Below are positions 1-9,950 of a stretch of 42,542 bases of DNA, in pieces. The position numbers and the translations under genes are program-made. The stretch is from Russula earlei (Eukaryota; Basidiomycota; Agaricomycetes; Russulales; Russulaceae): contig JAGFNK010000446.1 of NCBI GenBank assembly GCA_025769875.1, positions 1 to 42,542 on the forward strand, read 5' to 3'. Positions within the stretch are counted from its first letter, which is position 1, and each line of letters starts with the position of its first letter. The notes under the pieces were generated by a model. That model searched no databases. It saw only the letters and a program-made list of their open reading frames with translations, and was not told the origin of the DNA.

Positions 1-56
1 CTCAGGGTAATCGAATTCCTCTTTTACAAGAGGCCAAGTGGCTGATCCATCACCAG

Positions 57-1372
57 GCCTGATGAAGCCGAACAATTCTCCTTTTCGTGCTCCAGAGATG
101 AGGCGCGATTCGTCCCTTCCGGTACCAGCCCAAGCCGAGGACACCGTGGCTCGAGGAGCCTTCGCCAAGTTCATAGTCAAGCACATCGACGAGTGGTTCG
201 CGTTTGCTCGAGAATGTGAGTTGGGGATAAGCCGCAGGGAGGACATCATCCTGGTCACGGGACGTCATCTTGCGAGATCATGGGCAAACATTGCCATTCC
301 AGGAGAGCCGTAGGGAAGAACAAGTGTCATTCGGAGTTCAGGTGCATGGCGATTCCAGTGTGACATGGCAATTCACGCTTGATGGCGCTCGCGGGGTACC
401 ATTCAGCCTTGGACCAAGTGGCCTGGTGCGTCTCGGAATGTTTTCCCTTGAATTGATGCAGAGATAGGTGACGGTCTCGTCTTGTTGAATCAGAATCTAC
501 CAGAGAATCAGTGCATATTCATAAGGGGTTTTCGTGTGACCCGGTTTTCGAAGATTTTCCCAAGGCTTCGAGGAGCAGCTGGCCCAGCTCAGCTTCCGGA
601 TGAAGATGAAGATGATTCAGATACGCACATAATAAGCACGCCTGCCGAGATCGATGTGAGATAGTCCTTGTGACGCTTTCAGTCTTTGTCTGATGTTCCA
701 AAGTATCAGGATCCACTTCATACACTCCTAGAGTATATCGCCGCCGTGAGTATTTTGATTCATATTCATGTTCGTGGTTCTGAAAAGTCGCACAGCGATC
801 GCCTGATTGCGACATGGCTCTCGTTCATGACGACGACCTCCGATGCATTTTCGCTGGTGCTGTATGTTCGTCCATTTGTCGACAATGATGTCTCTTTCAC
901 GCTTGTAGTCGCTCGAATACCTCCGACGAGATAATTTGAGAAATTATGTCCTGAATTTCCTTCAACCTATATTTCGAGCTGAATTTGGTGAATATTTGCA
1001 GTGTCGTAATGATCGCATGGTCCTGACGGTGAAGGGACTTGCACCAAGATTGCTCTCCTATTAGTCCCAGTAACAGGCGTGCTTCAGAAGCCAAGGCGCC
1101 TTGTCAAATCACAACTACGAAAGTGGGAACGTTGTCACTTGGCCTGGCGATGCAACTTGAATCCGCGTTCGACCAAGGTGACCACAATATTACCGTTAGC
1201 TTGTGAGACTTCGCCTTCGCGAGATGCATTGTTTCTAACTCTCGTCATCAGTCCTAGTACTTTCCAGGATCCCCAACCCAACCCACCACCTGTAGTCACC
1301 GACAGGCCTCATGACACGTCTGCGGGGCTGTTGTCATTAATTCTAGAGAAGCTCCAACGTCCGATATATCCT
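57..1372 (+). pseudogene. FREEL-family agaricomycete protein, locus 1 (5' cut by window edge, decayed)
   Basis: This is the first of three copies of an agaricomycete family of unknown function; the others start at 8548 and 19964. The first exon lies off the left edge. Exons can be placed at about 57-425, 494-655, 704-745, 796-861, 909-991, 1071-1202 and 1252-1372 by alignment with the third copy. Conserved blocks are KHIDEWFAFA, EDIILVTGRHLARSWANI, a LPENQCIFIRGFRV exon, an acidic PDEDEDDSD stretch and DMALVHDDDL. The copy is damaged: the frame shifts near 92-100, a single extra C near 294 breaks the ANIAFQE block so the frame stops at 311, and the splice donor expected at 992 reads AT where the other copies have GT. 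I infer a pseudogene, but a sequencing error could account for the extra C. The last exon can be spliced in frame to the DUF6532 gene that follows. Confidence 0.7.
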
Positions 1373-1446
1373 GTGAGTGTAGTCATTGGTCTGAGAACAG
1401 AACGTTTGGCCTAAACGCCCTTTCCCTCCCTTTATTTGTCGTAAAG

Positions 1447-2884
1447 ATGCTACCGTCGTCACAAGAGCGACGCGGCGACCGAAAGCTGAAAGAAGCCCGC
1501 GAGATGATCGCGGGAAATGAATACGTGATCAGTAAAGAAGATTTCATGGCCATCGAAGACAGCATCACCTTGTGAGATCAGCTTTGCCTCAAGGCTCGTC
1601 GCTGTGCTGGCTAAACATTCCGTAGGGCTGAGGAAGTGAAACTCGGGCTGGGTAAAAAATGGGGCGTTGCAAAGTTCCTTCACGCTCGGGCCTATCGCAG
1701 GGCTGCCAGAAATGCAAATCGACTTGCCCAGGTTGCCTTCACCTTTGACGCTCGTATCCTATATCTAATCACTCCGGTCGTAGCTTTCTTATTTATCGGA
1801 TGCACATTTGACACTCAGTTGGTTGCACATTGTCAATCCCCGCATACTCGGAACTGACTTCCCGACGAGGTTTGGATGTCGGCTTAGACTGCATAACGGT
1901 CGCCTGCTCTCTTTACAAATGCTATCTCAGCTGCAAAGACGCATTTCCATCGCATCATATGAAGGAAGAATGGGTCACAGTTGTATGGAATGAAGCCTGT
2001 GCGCGGATGGGGCGTGACGTCAACTCGTTACCACTGGGCGATAAGGCACGTTCCCCTTTTTTTTAGTCGACGTTTGGCTGCTTCACGAGGATTTTCAGTT
2101 CAGTTATAGTAGCATCAAGCTACTCAATGAGATTAAGGCGAACGTTATGCCCAGTGTGCAGAATCGGTATGGGTTCAACACCAGTCGAGCTCCTGATGTC
2201 ATCAGCCGCAACGCAAGATATGCGCAGGCGCTGCTGACCGAAATGACTTTCATTTACGGTGTTCGTCCCACTCGGTCACCATATGCAGCTCACTGAGCGC
2301 TGTATGCCGTACAGGAACCCAATTTTGGAGGAAGACCTCGCCATCCATATCGACACCCCATCATCCAACAGGTCATCAATATTACCTGGTTTCAGGACAA
2401 GAACTCCGATGGCTTGATCTTCTATGAACACTTCACTCCAATTCCGATCCAAACTATCGCTCTTGCACTCGCTGTGGTAAGGATTCAAGTGACATCTTGC
2501 CACCCTTGATGCTGACGGGCGTACCCTATGTAATCAGATAGAATGCTGCATCGACGAGTGGACTGATGGCACACGCAAAGAATCCAATTGGACGGAAGGG
2601 CGCTACAGATCTGTTTACTATTCGCATGTATTGTCGCTTAATTCTCTCCGCGATCAGAGCCGGCCTCCAGGTGAAGACCTAGTTGCCCAAATACAACGCG
2701 ACCTTCTCAAAAATGCACGGTATGATTGGTTTCTGTCTTTATATCATACGCCCTTTTTTTAACGTACCGTTCTCAAAGCGCGCACGCGGGTGCCCCACTA
2801 GAGCCGATCACCAGGCCAGGACAACACCAACAGAGGGTCCTCCAAGCTGAACGTCCTACATATTTTGATGATGGATCCCAGTAA
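1447..2884 (+). CDS. DUF6532-type protein of unknown function (possibly degraded)
   Basis: Exons seen: 1447-1571, 1626-1731, about 1850-2045, 2099-2260, 2315-2476, 2538-2719 and a tail to 2884. The product reads through an N-terminal helical, basic segment (VISKEDF, AYRRAARNANR), then AFPSHHMKEEWVTVVWNEA, then NRYGFNTS and ITWFQDKNSDG, then FYEHFTPIPIQTIALALAV and ECCIDEWTDGTR with YRSVYYSHVLSL. That order (helical AFPS..KEEW region, a YGF segment, an F.P.P...IAL.L stretch and a C.DEW.TG.R...Y...Y..HL core) is what I know of DUF6532, a domain expanded in agaricomycetes and without known function. Oddities: the second intron gives no clean in-frame acceptor, the intron after 2045 would need a GC donor, and the tail (AHAGAPLEP..) is one base out of frame. 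It may be a pseudogene, or the 3' part of one long gene with the FREEL exons upstream. Confidence 0.65.
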
Positions 2885-3874
2885 TCATCATTGATGAACC
2901 ATAATCGCGTCCCTTTCGCTTGACTGCTATGTTGTCCCTTCGTCTCACATTAAGTCTGCTCGACGTGAAATTCTGTACAGTAGCCTCAACTCTATGTATG
3001 ACTCGCTAGTGGCGCGGTCTTACTTGGCAGCATATTCATTCGCATTCCCATTTTTCATATGCACACCCGTCCGCTCCAAGTTCTGCTACATTGATGACAC
3101 CAATCTTGAATTCAGTGCGTATTTCTCGTTGCAGTGACCATGGTCCGGAAGGATACCTTCGAGCTCCTGTCATTCCTGTACTTCTGAAAAATCGATCTCC
3201 AAATCGTCGCTTTGGTCAAGGCCCTATGCGTGCTCATGCGTCTCTTTGCACTCTCCAATGAGTCCATAGATACAACTCGGGAATCGGGAACAACTTCACA
3301 CGCTCGGCCACAATCCATCCCTTCCCTTTGATTGTCTCCCTCCATGCGTTGTGCTTCTTGTACCCATATCACAGGTTCATGTGAGCCCTCCAACCCAACT
3401 CTTCAAGCCTCATGACATGCCGAATCGTGATACATACCGTGCGACGCACAGGACATAGTTTTCAGGACATATCGTCATGCGGTTTATCGAGAATCTCTTG
3501 ATGGACGAATTACACCTTTCCCACCAAATGACTGTTTTATGTGCTTGTCAATGAGTCAGAAACGGTGCTCTGTAAAGAGAATAGTAGAGGCAATGCGATG
3601 CTTCGTGAACCACCCTCCTCCCGTATGTGGACATTATATCCATAACCCGTCTTTCTGTTGGGCTTCAGGTCTTGGGTTTTTAGGGAGATACGCTGACGGC
3701 TCTCGCTTGTCCAACAACAGGTCAAGTACTCCTATTTTCAGATTGTTGAAGGCCAGTTTTGTCTCACTACGTGGTTTGAAATGGAGAGTTCATGCGTCGA
3801 TGTCTGCCTATTCTTTCCTCGAGTATAACCGACTGTCACTCGGACATGCCCTATAACCTACACTGTGAGAATTC
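2885..3874. other. Gene-free stretch
   Basis: Short open frames occur on both strands, but none shows a recognisable domain, a plausible exon chain or a clear start. A short plus-strand frame near 3740-3830 (FCLTTWFEM...) might be a gene remnant, but I cannot name it. No tandem repeat or inverted repeat stands out. Confidence 0.4.
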
Positions 3875-4420
3875 TCACGCAAAGGAACTTGTCGATCTGT
3901 TCAGTGTCGTACTTGACATGAGTGTCGACAAAGTCCACACGAAGTCCTTCACGTCACGAGCAAAGGCCTCAGCACCAACCTTGACGAAGATGACGTCATT
4001 GGCGCCCCAGAGAGTGGGCACGGGCACGCTGCTGGAGCGGAGGTATTTCTGCCATTGCGGGTAGAGCTTCGGATTCGTGCGGTAGTCAGCGACAGGTGCA
4101 CCTCCGCGAGGCCCTCGCGGGCAAGCAGCGCCGCGTCGAGGATATATAGGTCTCCGGTGCAACAGCGTATCGGGCACGCCGTTCGTGTAATGCCACTTTG
4201 TCGGGCCGAGCTTCAGGAACGGGCGGCATTCATGCGCCTCGGGAGTGGTCGACGAGAACTCCGGAGCGGCCCAGAAGGACTCGAGCCGCGCGAAGAGGCC
4301 CTCTGCGTACGCATTCTCGTTCTGCGTGATGATCGTGGTCACACGTTCGGGATGTCGCACGGCGATGCGGAATCCCGTTGGGGACCGCGCGTGTGTCCGA
4401 TTTGTTTCATGCGTTAGCTG
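3875..4420 (-). pseudogene. Alpha/beta hydrolase remnant (C-terminal part only)
   Basis: The minus-strand frame reads SPTGFRIAVRHPERV, then TIITQNENAYAEGL, FWAAP, RPFLKLGPTKWHYTNGVPD, DYRTNPKLYPQWQKYL and VPTLWGANDVIFVKVGAEAF. These blocks in this order are the cap and C-terminal half of epoxide-hydrolase-like alpha/beta hydrolases (GAP.GFR.A...PER, ITQN.NAY.EG, DYR.N...YP.WQ, P.L..WG.ND.FF...GAEAF). The N-terminal half, with the oxyanion HG motif and the nucleophile elbow expected just before SPTGFR, is absent from the preceding sequence. After ARDVKDF the frame slips: the neighbouring frame reads VDFVDTHVKY and lacks the expected GHFALE with the catalytic His. Both catalytic ends are missing, so I call a remnant. 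It sits directly behind another remnant in the same orientation. Confidence 0.7.
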
Positions 4421-4540
4421 TCGGTTAGCATTCGATGGATGGGGCAAGCCAGGCGCAGAAAGAATAGTGAAGTGTGGGCACGCACGCCGTAGTCGAACAT
4501 ATATACCGCAGACTTCCCCACGTCGAGTAACCCTGCCTAC

Positions 4541-5180
4541 CTACCACTCGCCGTCGAACCCGTGAAATCCTGTGCAGAAAGAGGGTGAGCAAAGGCAGAT
4601 GCAACGCACCGGTGGGCAGGAAGACTTGGAAGTACCGCTTCCTCTCGAGCGACGAGCACTAGTTCCACGCACTGGTAAAGCGGCCATCGATGCAGCTTCC
4701 TGCGTCATAGAAATTATCCGCGCCGTTCCCGTCGAACGCGTGCCAGAAAAAGTCGCCGAGGTAGAGCACGTCAAGCGAGCGATACTCCGCGTCGATGCAC
4801 GCGCGCAGCGCAGGCAGCTGGGAGAGTGTGTTGTAGATGGACAAGAGGATGCGGTATATCTGGGGGTGCTTGTCTGTTATGCGAGTGCGAGCGACAAAGG
4901 ATTCTGTACATAGACAGACTTGGAGAAGGGAAGGGGGTAAGGGAACGCGCTAACCGATGAAACATGAGCGCGTTGGGCACGTGTGGTCGTCCATGTGAAT
5001 GACGGACGAGCCTATCCAGCCTCCGAGGCTCTTTTGCGCGCGGGTGAGGATAGCGTGCATCATGCGCGACGTCTTGGGCGCCGCCTGCACACGATTCAAT
5101 CCCTGGCCATTGACGCACGGACGGTAGGAGACGGTCTCAGAGAGCAGGTCTTGCTCAGCGAGCGACCAGAGGTGGAACAT
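4541..5180 (-). pseudogene. Remnant of a conserved fungal protein ending in FDGEW
   Basis: Three minus-strand exons can be chained: about 5180-4966 (MFHLWSLAEQDLLSET, LTRAQKSLGGWIGSSVIHM), about 4913-4611 (YRILLSIYNTLSQLPALRA, YLGDFFWHAFDG, DNFYDAGSCIDGRFTSAWN) and about 4570-4541 (FHGFDGEW). From memory this matches the C-terminal half of a fungal family of unknown function marked by RAQKSLGGW, DAGSCIDGR.TSAWNWC and a terminal FDGE[FW]; I know no name for it. Damage: after SAWN the expected Trp codon is TAG (4659-4661), and the end of the first exon needs two compensating one-base shifts to read VPNALMF. I find no N-terminal half upstream. The splice sites around these exons are otherwise normal, so decay looks recent. 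Confidence 0.6.
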
Positions 5181-5912
5181 GTCTGGCAGTAGAAATTTTC
5201 AGTACTGGCGCAAAAAGAAGAGAATATCAAGCAAAGCGCTGGAGGAACACAGTGAACCCGCAGCGCCACATTTTGTGGCAGGCATTTATTCTCAACGTGC
5301 CGTTGCAACGTGACTCAGGGGTCCATATGACTGTCGTGAGCTTCATGCTTGGCCGTCACCACGTGGTGGAAGTAAAGAGTACAGTCGGAGACACGTTGTC
5401 GAATTTGCCTAGAACATTACAATTCTCGAATCGGACCTTCCAAGGTCTTGCGAAGGGAGACTCCACTCATGCCCTTAGCACGTGGAATGAGGGGTCTCTT
5501 CTATATCACAACTGGGAGGAGGGAATAAGTCGAAGTCAACAATAAATATCCAAGTCCAATATTCTGAGTGCTGAGTAGGTCAGTAGAGCACCCAAATTTG
5601 GTTTCGGGGTGTCGGATCGGATTGGCGCGTGATCGCATCTCCGGGCGGGCACACTCGACAACCCGGGTTGGGGAAGGGCTGCTGTCGCATCTAGAAGACC
5701 ATAAATTCGCCGATCTTTCATTTGCGGGAATGGCCATTGCATCACAACCAATCTGTCCCAATGGATTGTGCCAGCTCCAAATAACCAAAGCCCAGGGTGT
5801 CCATCATCATAACTGGTGTCTGATGCCTCCTCTATCTTGAACCGTGACAGGTGACCGTGATTGTGCGAATCGCTGCAATACGTGCAGACTTTGAGAAGCC
5901 ATCCTGGCTGCA
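5181..5912. other. Gene-free stretch downstream of the MRM2-type gene
   Basis: No exon chain or domain is visible on either strand. Minus-strand open frames here run out of the methyltransferase gene in the wrong frame. The interval separates the minus-strand methyltransferase from the minus-strand remnant below 5180. Confidence 0.4.
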
Positions 5913-6821
5913 CTAGGATGTCCTCGTGACATCTTTGAAGCCAATGCACAACCAATAACCCTCCCTCGACGCAGACCTGCTGGAGTCTGGTTTGATATAC
6001 AGAACGTTGTGAAAATTTGGGTTGAGGTAAAATTTGCGGAATTGGAGCGATTCGGGGTGTTCGAAATGCTTGAGCCTGTATTGCTGGTCGCTTCACGGTC
6101 GATCGTCTGCGAGACGCTGTAGACAGACTCACAACAAGACCCCGCCTCTCTTCCGTCCGATGCTATGCGCAGTCCGCAAGTGCCTGCTTGTGAAATCCCA
6201 CACCGCGTGACAGATGTCGAGCGAACTTTGTGTATCCCGTGGTGAATTACCAGTTGCGTTCGCTGCCATGTCCGATAGTATCACATCCGCCTTTCCATCA
6301 AGATTGGCTTTTGCGCGTATGATGGCCTCCACCATCGGCGCCGTCTCAGGCGCAAGAAAATCCGCCTGAAGTGTATGCACACCTGGAATCGGCGCCATCC
6401 TCAACCTGTCCACCGCAATCACGACGCCCCTGCCTTCCGTCCCTGTGTCTGCACGCCCAGCACGCTCGCTCCGGTGTTCACTCGGTGCGTCGAGGCTGAG
6501 TCCCCAACGTCCAGCGTCCGGCTCCGATCCCCGCTTTGAGCGCGCATGGGCCCCCATTTCTCCGCGCCAACCCATGAACCCTGCGACAACCTGACTCCAC
6601 CCTCCCGGTGCAGCACCGAGGTCGACCACCGCTCGAACGTCCGGGGCGCGCAGAAAGCGGTGGTGGTGGTCCTCCATCTCGAGCAGCTTGAAGGCCGAGC
6701 GTGAACGGTATTGGGCAGGGTGGGAGAGACGCTGGCGGACGTAGGGATCGTCAAAGTGGCGTGCAAGCCACTGCTTGGAGGAAGGAGAGAGAGATTTTCC
6801 CCGGGCGACAGTTGGGAGCAT
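5913..6821 (-). CDS. MRM2: FtsJ-family rRNA 2'-O-methyltransferase, MRM2 type
   Basis: Two exons (6821-6133 and 6075-5913) give 283 residues. The product transfers methyl from S-adenosylmethionine to a ribose 2'-OH; the MRM2 branch acts on the large mitochondrial rRNA. Seen: RSRSAFKLLEM at about residues 40-50 with the first catalytic Lys, the SAM site VVDLGAAPGGWSQV, GVVIAVD and LQADF, ILSDMAANATG with the catalytic Asp, then LLKHFEHP with the second Lys and SREGYWLCIGF with the Glu. The K-D-K-E tetrad is therefore complete, with the last two residues in exon 2. The ATG at 6821 follows an in-frame stop, so the start is firm. A low-complexity insert of about 40 residues sits between the SAM loop and GVVIAVD. 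A mitochondrial role is inferred; no strong targeting peptide is visible, and the RRP/SPB1 branches are longer. Divergent from the TFIIIC gene. Confidence 0.88.
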
Positions 6822-6928
6822 CAGCCTGAGCCTGAGAGTCTGTTTCTAGTGGACGCCGAGGACGCCGAGGAATTCATCTCGTTTTGCGGGCCGCCGGCGC
6901 TCAGCTTGGTTTGGAGGACATCGACGGC
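6822..6928. promoter_or_regulatory. Shared divergent promoter, MRM2-type / TFIIIC subunit
   Basis: Only 107 bases separate the two start codons, which face away from each other, so both 5' leaders and promoters must lie here or overlap the coding ends. No TATA box is evident. Confidence 0.6.
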
Positions 6929-7608
6929 ATGAGTTCTCACAGGCAACTTGCACCAGGATTCCGTCAAGTAGATGCATTTGACTCTGATGAACGTTATGAA
7001 CGCGACGAGAAGGGTGATATCATTGAGGAAATCTCCTATGTAACACTCGATCTTGGCGCTGTTGAGCCTACCCTCCTTCCGAGCAGCTCCACATATCGTC
7101 TCATCGTGCGTGGACATTTCCCCACCCCCTTGCTCTCTCCGCGAAACTTCCTTTATAGGGCTTGGATACGCCGAGCCCATTTCTTCAGCTCTCTGGCACA
7201 ATCTTCCAGGGTACCAATCAGTCGTTGCTCGGCACTGAGCTCCTCTTCGCTGAGGACAAAGGTTTGTCACCTATCTCCGGAGCGTACTCTCACTCACGCA
7301 CACACGTGTCAGACCTTCAGGACCAAACAAGACGTAAAGTATCACACCTCGCCAACACATCTCAACGTATTCGCTTCAAGCAAGTCGAGCTCCAGCCGAA
7401 AGACGCTGCCTTGGGTCAGCCCCGGATACCATCATCAACCCCTGATAAGGGTAGAGGAACAAGCAGCAAGCAGAACCAAAACGCCGCGGGCGATGACGAC
7501 ATCGTAGACCTCATGACTGGCAATACTGAACTCGCTGACATCCCTCCGCAGCGGCGCAAAGGCGGGAAAGGGAAAGGGAAACAGAGGATCGAGTCTCAAC
7601 CCTCGTAG
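6929..7608 (+). CDS. TFC7: TFIIIC subunit with triple-barrel domain (Tfc7/Sfc7, human GTF3C6 type)
   Basis: Exons 6929-7105, 7159-7261 and 7313-7608 give 191 residues with clean GT-AG junctions. The product belongs to TFIIIC, which binds the internal promoters of tRNA and other RNA polymerase III genes; this small subunit pairs with the tau95-type subunit in the A-box-binding lobe. Seen: EEISYVTLDLGAVEPTLLP near residues 31-49, then across the first intron YRLI-GLDTPSPFLQL, then GTIFQG and SLLGTELLF. This is the signature of the TFIIIC subunit 6 triple-barrel domain (EE..yv.lDLG, Y.liGLDt..P.l.l....f.G....llGTeLlF). The C-terminal third is basic and polar (RRKGGKGKGKQR) and probably disordered. 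The ATG at 6929 is chosen because upstream in-frame codons lack an ATG. Confidence 0.85.
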
Positions 7609-8547
7609 TCACTTCCCTAAAGTTTACGTGTAACACAAACTTGGACGAATCCGTGACAATTCATTCAGACGAAAGGTCCGCAACGCTATGTTCCCTTTCT
7701 TTCCAGTCCTTTAATACCCTGCAAGGACTCCCCCTACCCCTCGCCAACGTTCGCGACCATCGACAGCCTCAAGGGCCAGGTCGAGGGTGAAACCTTGCCC
7801 AAGCCTGGAGATCGTTCCGGTAGCCCTTGATCGTTCTGTCCCCAATACCTGTGCGACAAAGTGTTACGCGCCTTCCGCTACCTCTATTTGATATGAGAGA
7901 CGATGTTGATCGAGGATTGCCACAAACCGAGGATAGGTTTATTGACATCCAAGCCTTCTTCAGATGCTGTTTGAAGTAGGCGGAAGTGGAAGTGGATATA
8001 GTTCTTAAGCGGACGTCTGCTACAGCATTTTGTGTCGCGATATGATGAACATTGATCGATTTATCAATTGAGCATTCCTGTGCTCTTGCCTCGAAACATA
8101 CGTGACATTTGTTGATATCCACGATCCACGTACTGCCTCGTTCACTCTTATGAATTTAAGCAAAACATGCTGCCACACGCATAGCACACGGACCAAAGAC
8201 ACGCTTTGGCATTTCGTTCCTCAGACATCAATGACTATCTGGAGACGGGAGGTCAGGGAGAGCTCTACTTTAAACTCTATAATTTAAGCATAAGTGGCTG
8301 GATTCCCTGTTGGTACTACACAGCCACTACATGTCCCAATCGATGTTGATACCGGTAGCGCCATGAGGGGGTCGAGTGGCCGTGTCACGAGGAAACCACG
8401 AAAATAGGAAGCAAGTCGAATCTTTTTGTCGCACACCCCAAGCTCGTTCTCTCTCTCGTGCTTATCGAAAAAGCTCTCACGCTCGAACTCTGAGCACTTG
8501 TGCCTGGCGGTGATAGATTTGCTCCGATTGCCCTCCACTTATTCCCA
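7609..8547. other. Gene-free stretch carrying dispersed repeat copy 1
   Basis: No coding exon is seen. The segment 7684-7925 is a diverged direct copy of 15449-15740; the rest holds nothing I can name. Confidence 0.5.
7684..7925 (+). repeat. Dispersed intergenic repeat, copy 1
   Basis: It aligns in the same orientation with 15449-15740. Shared anchors are GTTCCCT..C.TTCCAGTCC, CGACCATCGAC..CCTCAAGGGC, CTGGAGATCGTT, TTCTGTCCCC, TGTG.GA..AAGTG.TACGCG and TTGATATGAGAGA.GATG. No protein is encoded in a consistent frame. Confidence 0.6.
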
Positions 8548-8922
8548 ATGGATTACGACATTTTCCGTGAGGAGCTTGCCATCAAGTATCCCACTTACGG
8601 TCATGCCCTCTGGGAACCAAGCCCAGGGGGGAACCATACCGTAGAAATCGGCGACGTCGGTTTCATTCGAGAGGGTTATTTCCACCGCCTGTTGAATATC
8701 CTGCCTGCAAGTAATGAATCCGACAGAGATGGCGTCGCGCAACATGATGAACTGCCTACTAATATTGGTGCACTCCCGCCTAATAACCTCCGCTCAAATG
8801 AAGTCCAGGACAGGACAGATGATCATCGACGTCTTGCTGCAGGGTAATTAGGTTCCGAGCTCACAGAATTCCTTGTCACTGAGCTCCTACAGGCCTGATG
8901 ATGCCGCGCACATCAGGGAATC

Positions 8923-9085
8923 CTACATTTCTGAAATATCAGTAAATATGAGTATTCTCCATATTGTTACATATTCTGAGATACTGTAGATATTTTGATC
9001 CCACATTTCTGAAATATCATTAAAATATGAGTTCTCTCCATATTGCTACATATTCCAAGATACTGTATAGATATTCTGATATAGA
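8923..9085 (+). repeat. Subterminal tandem duplication in element A
   Basis: Two adjacent units of about 80 bases share ACATTTCTGAAATATCA, AAATATGAGT, TCTCCATATTG.TACATATTC and GATACTGTA. Subterminal repeats of this sort often bind transposase, which is an inference here. Confidence 0.7.
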
Positions 9086-9689
9086 AGTTGAAGGTGTAAT
9101 TTGGAGACAATCCAAAGGTGATTGTAGCTGCTTCCAGCACTGATCAAGAAATCTGATATTAATGAACAGTCAAATAGCTATGCCTATCAAGGAAAGGGTT
9201 AACAAAAAAAATATGTGTTTGTGTCTAAAACAGTCGCACTTGTCCAGAATGACAGTGCCACACTTGTGGGAATGAGGTGAACACTTCGACGAATATGGGT
9301 TTCAACCACGCGTCTTCACATCTTCGTTTTTCGTTTTGCCGTCCTTCCTCTCCTTCCTCTCCTCTTCCTGTCCTTCCCATTCCCACTCTTCCTTCCCCAT
9401 AATCCCAGTTCAAGACTCCCAAGCTGCCAGTCTCCTCAAAATTTCACTGGCTAATTCACAGGTGATTCGAAATTTCCCGCAACCTATGGTGTGTTCGTTT
9501 TTCGCGCCCTCTCTCTCATCCTCTCTCCCTCTCCTTCCCACACCCTTCTTCCAAGCAGGCCCCTGAAAGCTCTTCTTCTACCTGCTTCCCCCAAATCCCC
9601 TTTCCTCCTGTGTCACTGTAGTGACACGTGGCAACTCCAGGCCAAGACCACAAGAATACCCAATGCCCATGAAATTGATTCTGTGTCCA

Positions 9690-9950
9690 CAAACCCAGTG
9701 CGCTTTTTTTATTTCTTTCATTTGACACACTTTGTTCACGGCAACAGCACGGCCAGGACCGCGGTGATGACGCAGCCGTCAAGACCCATGGGGTCAACGC
9801 CAGACATGACCAAAATGGCCACGAGAACACTTCTGTGGAACCACGAACCCGGTGCGCGTTTTTATTTATTTTATTTTTCACTTGCTCTTTTTGACCTCTT
9901 CTCACAGCAACAGCACGGCCGGGACCGCAGTGATGACGCAGCCGTCAACA
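9690..9950 (+). repeat. Internal direct repeat in element A
   Basis: Two units about 165 bases apart share the core GCAACAGCACGGCC.GGACCGC, followed by GTGATGACGCAGCCGTCAA. Each is preceded by a CC.GTGCGC stretch with a T-rich run. A weaker third relative lies near 10160-10200 (GATGACTCGGCCGT). Confidence 0.6.

Noticed and set aside
2168..2182. B-box-like GGTTCAACACC that could mark a tRNA gene
   Set aside because: It lies inside a coding exon, with no A box or cloverleaf around it. No other tRNA candidate was found in the window.
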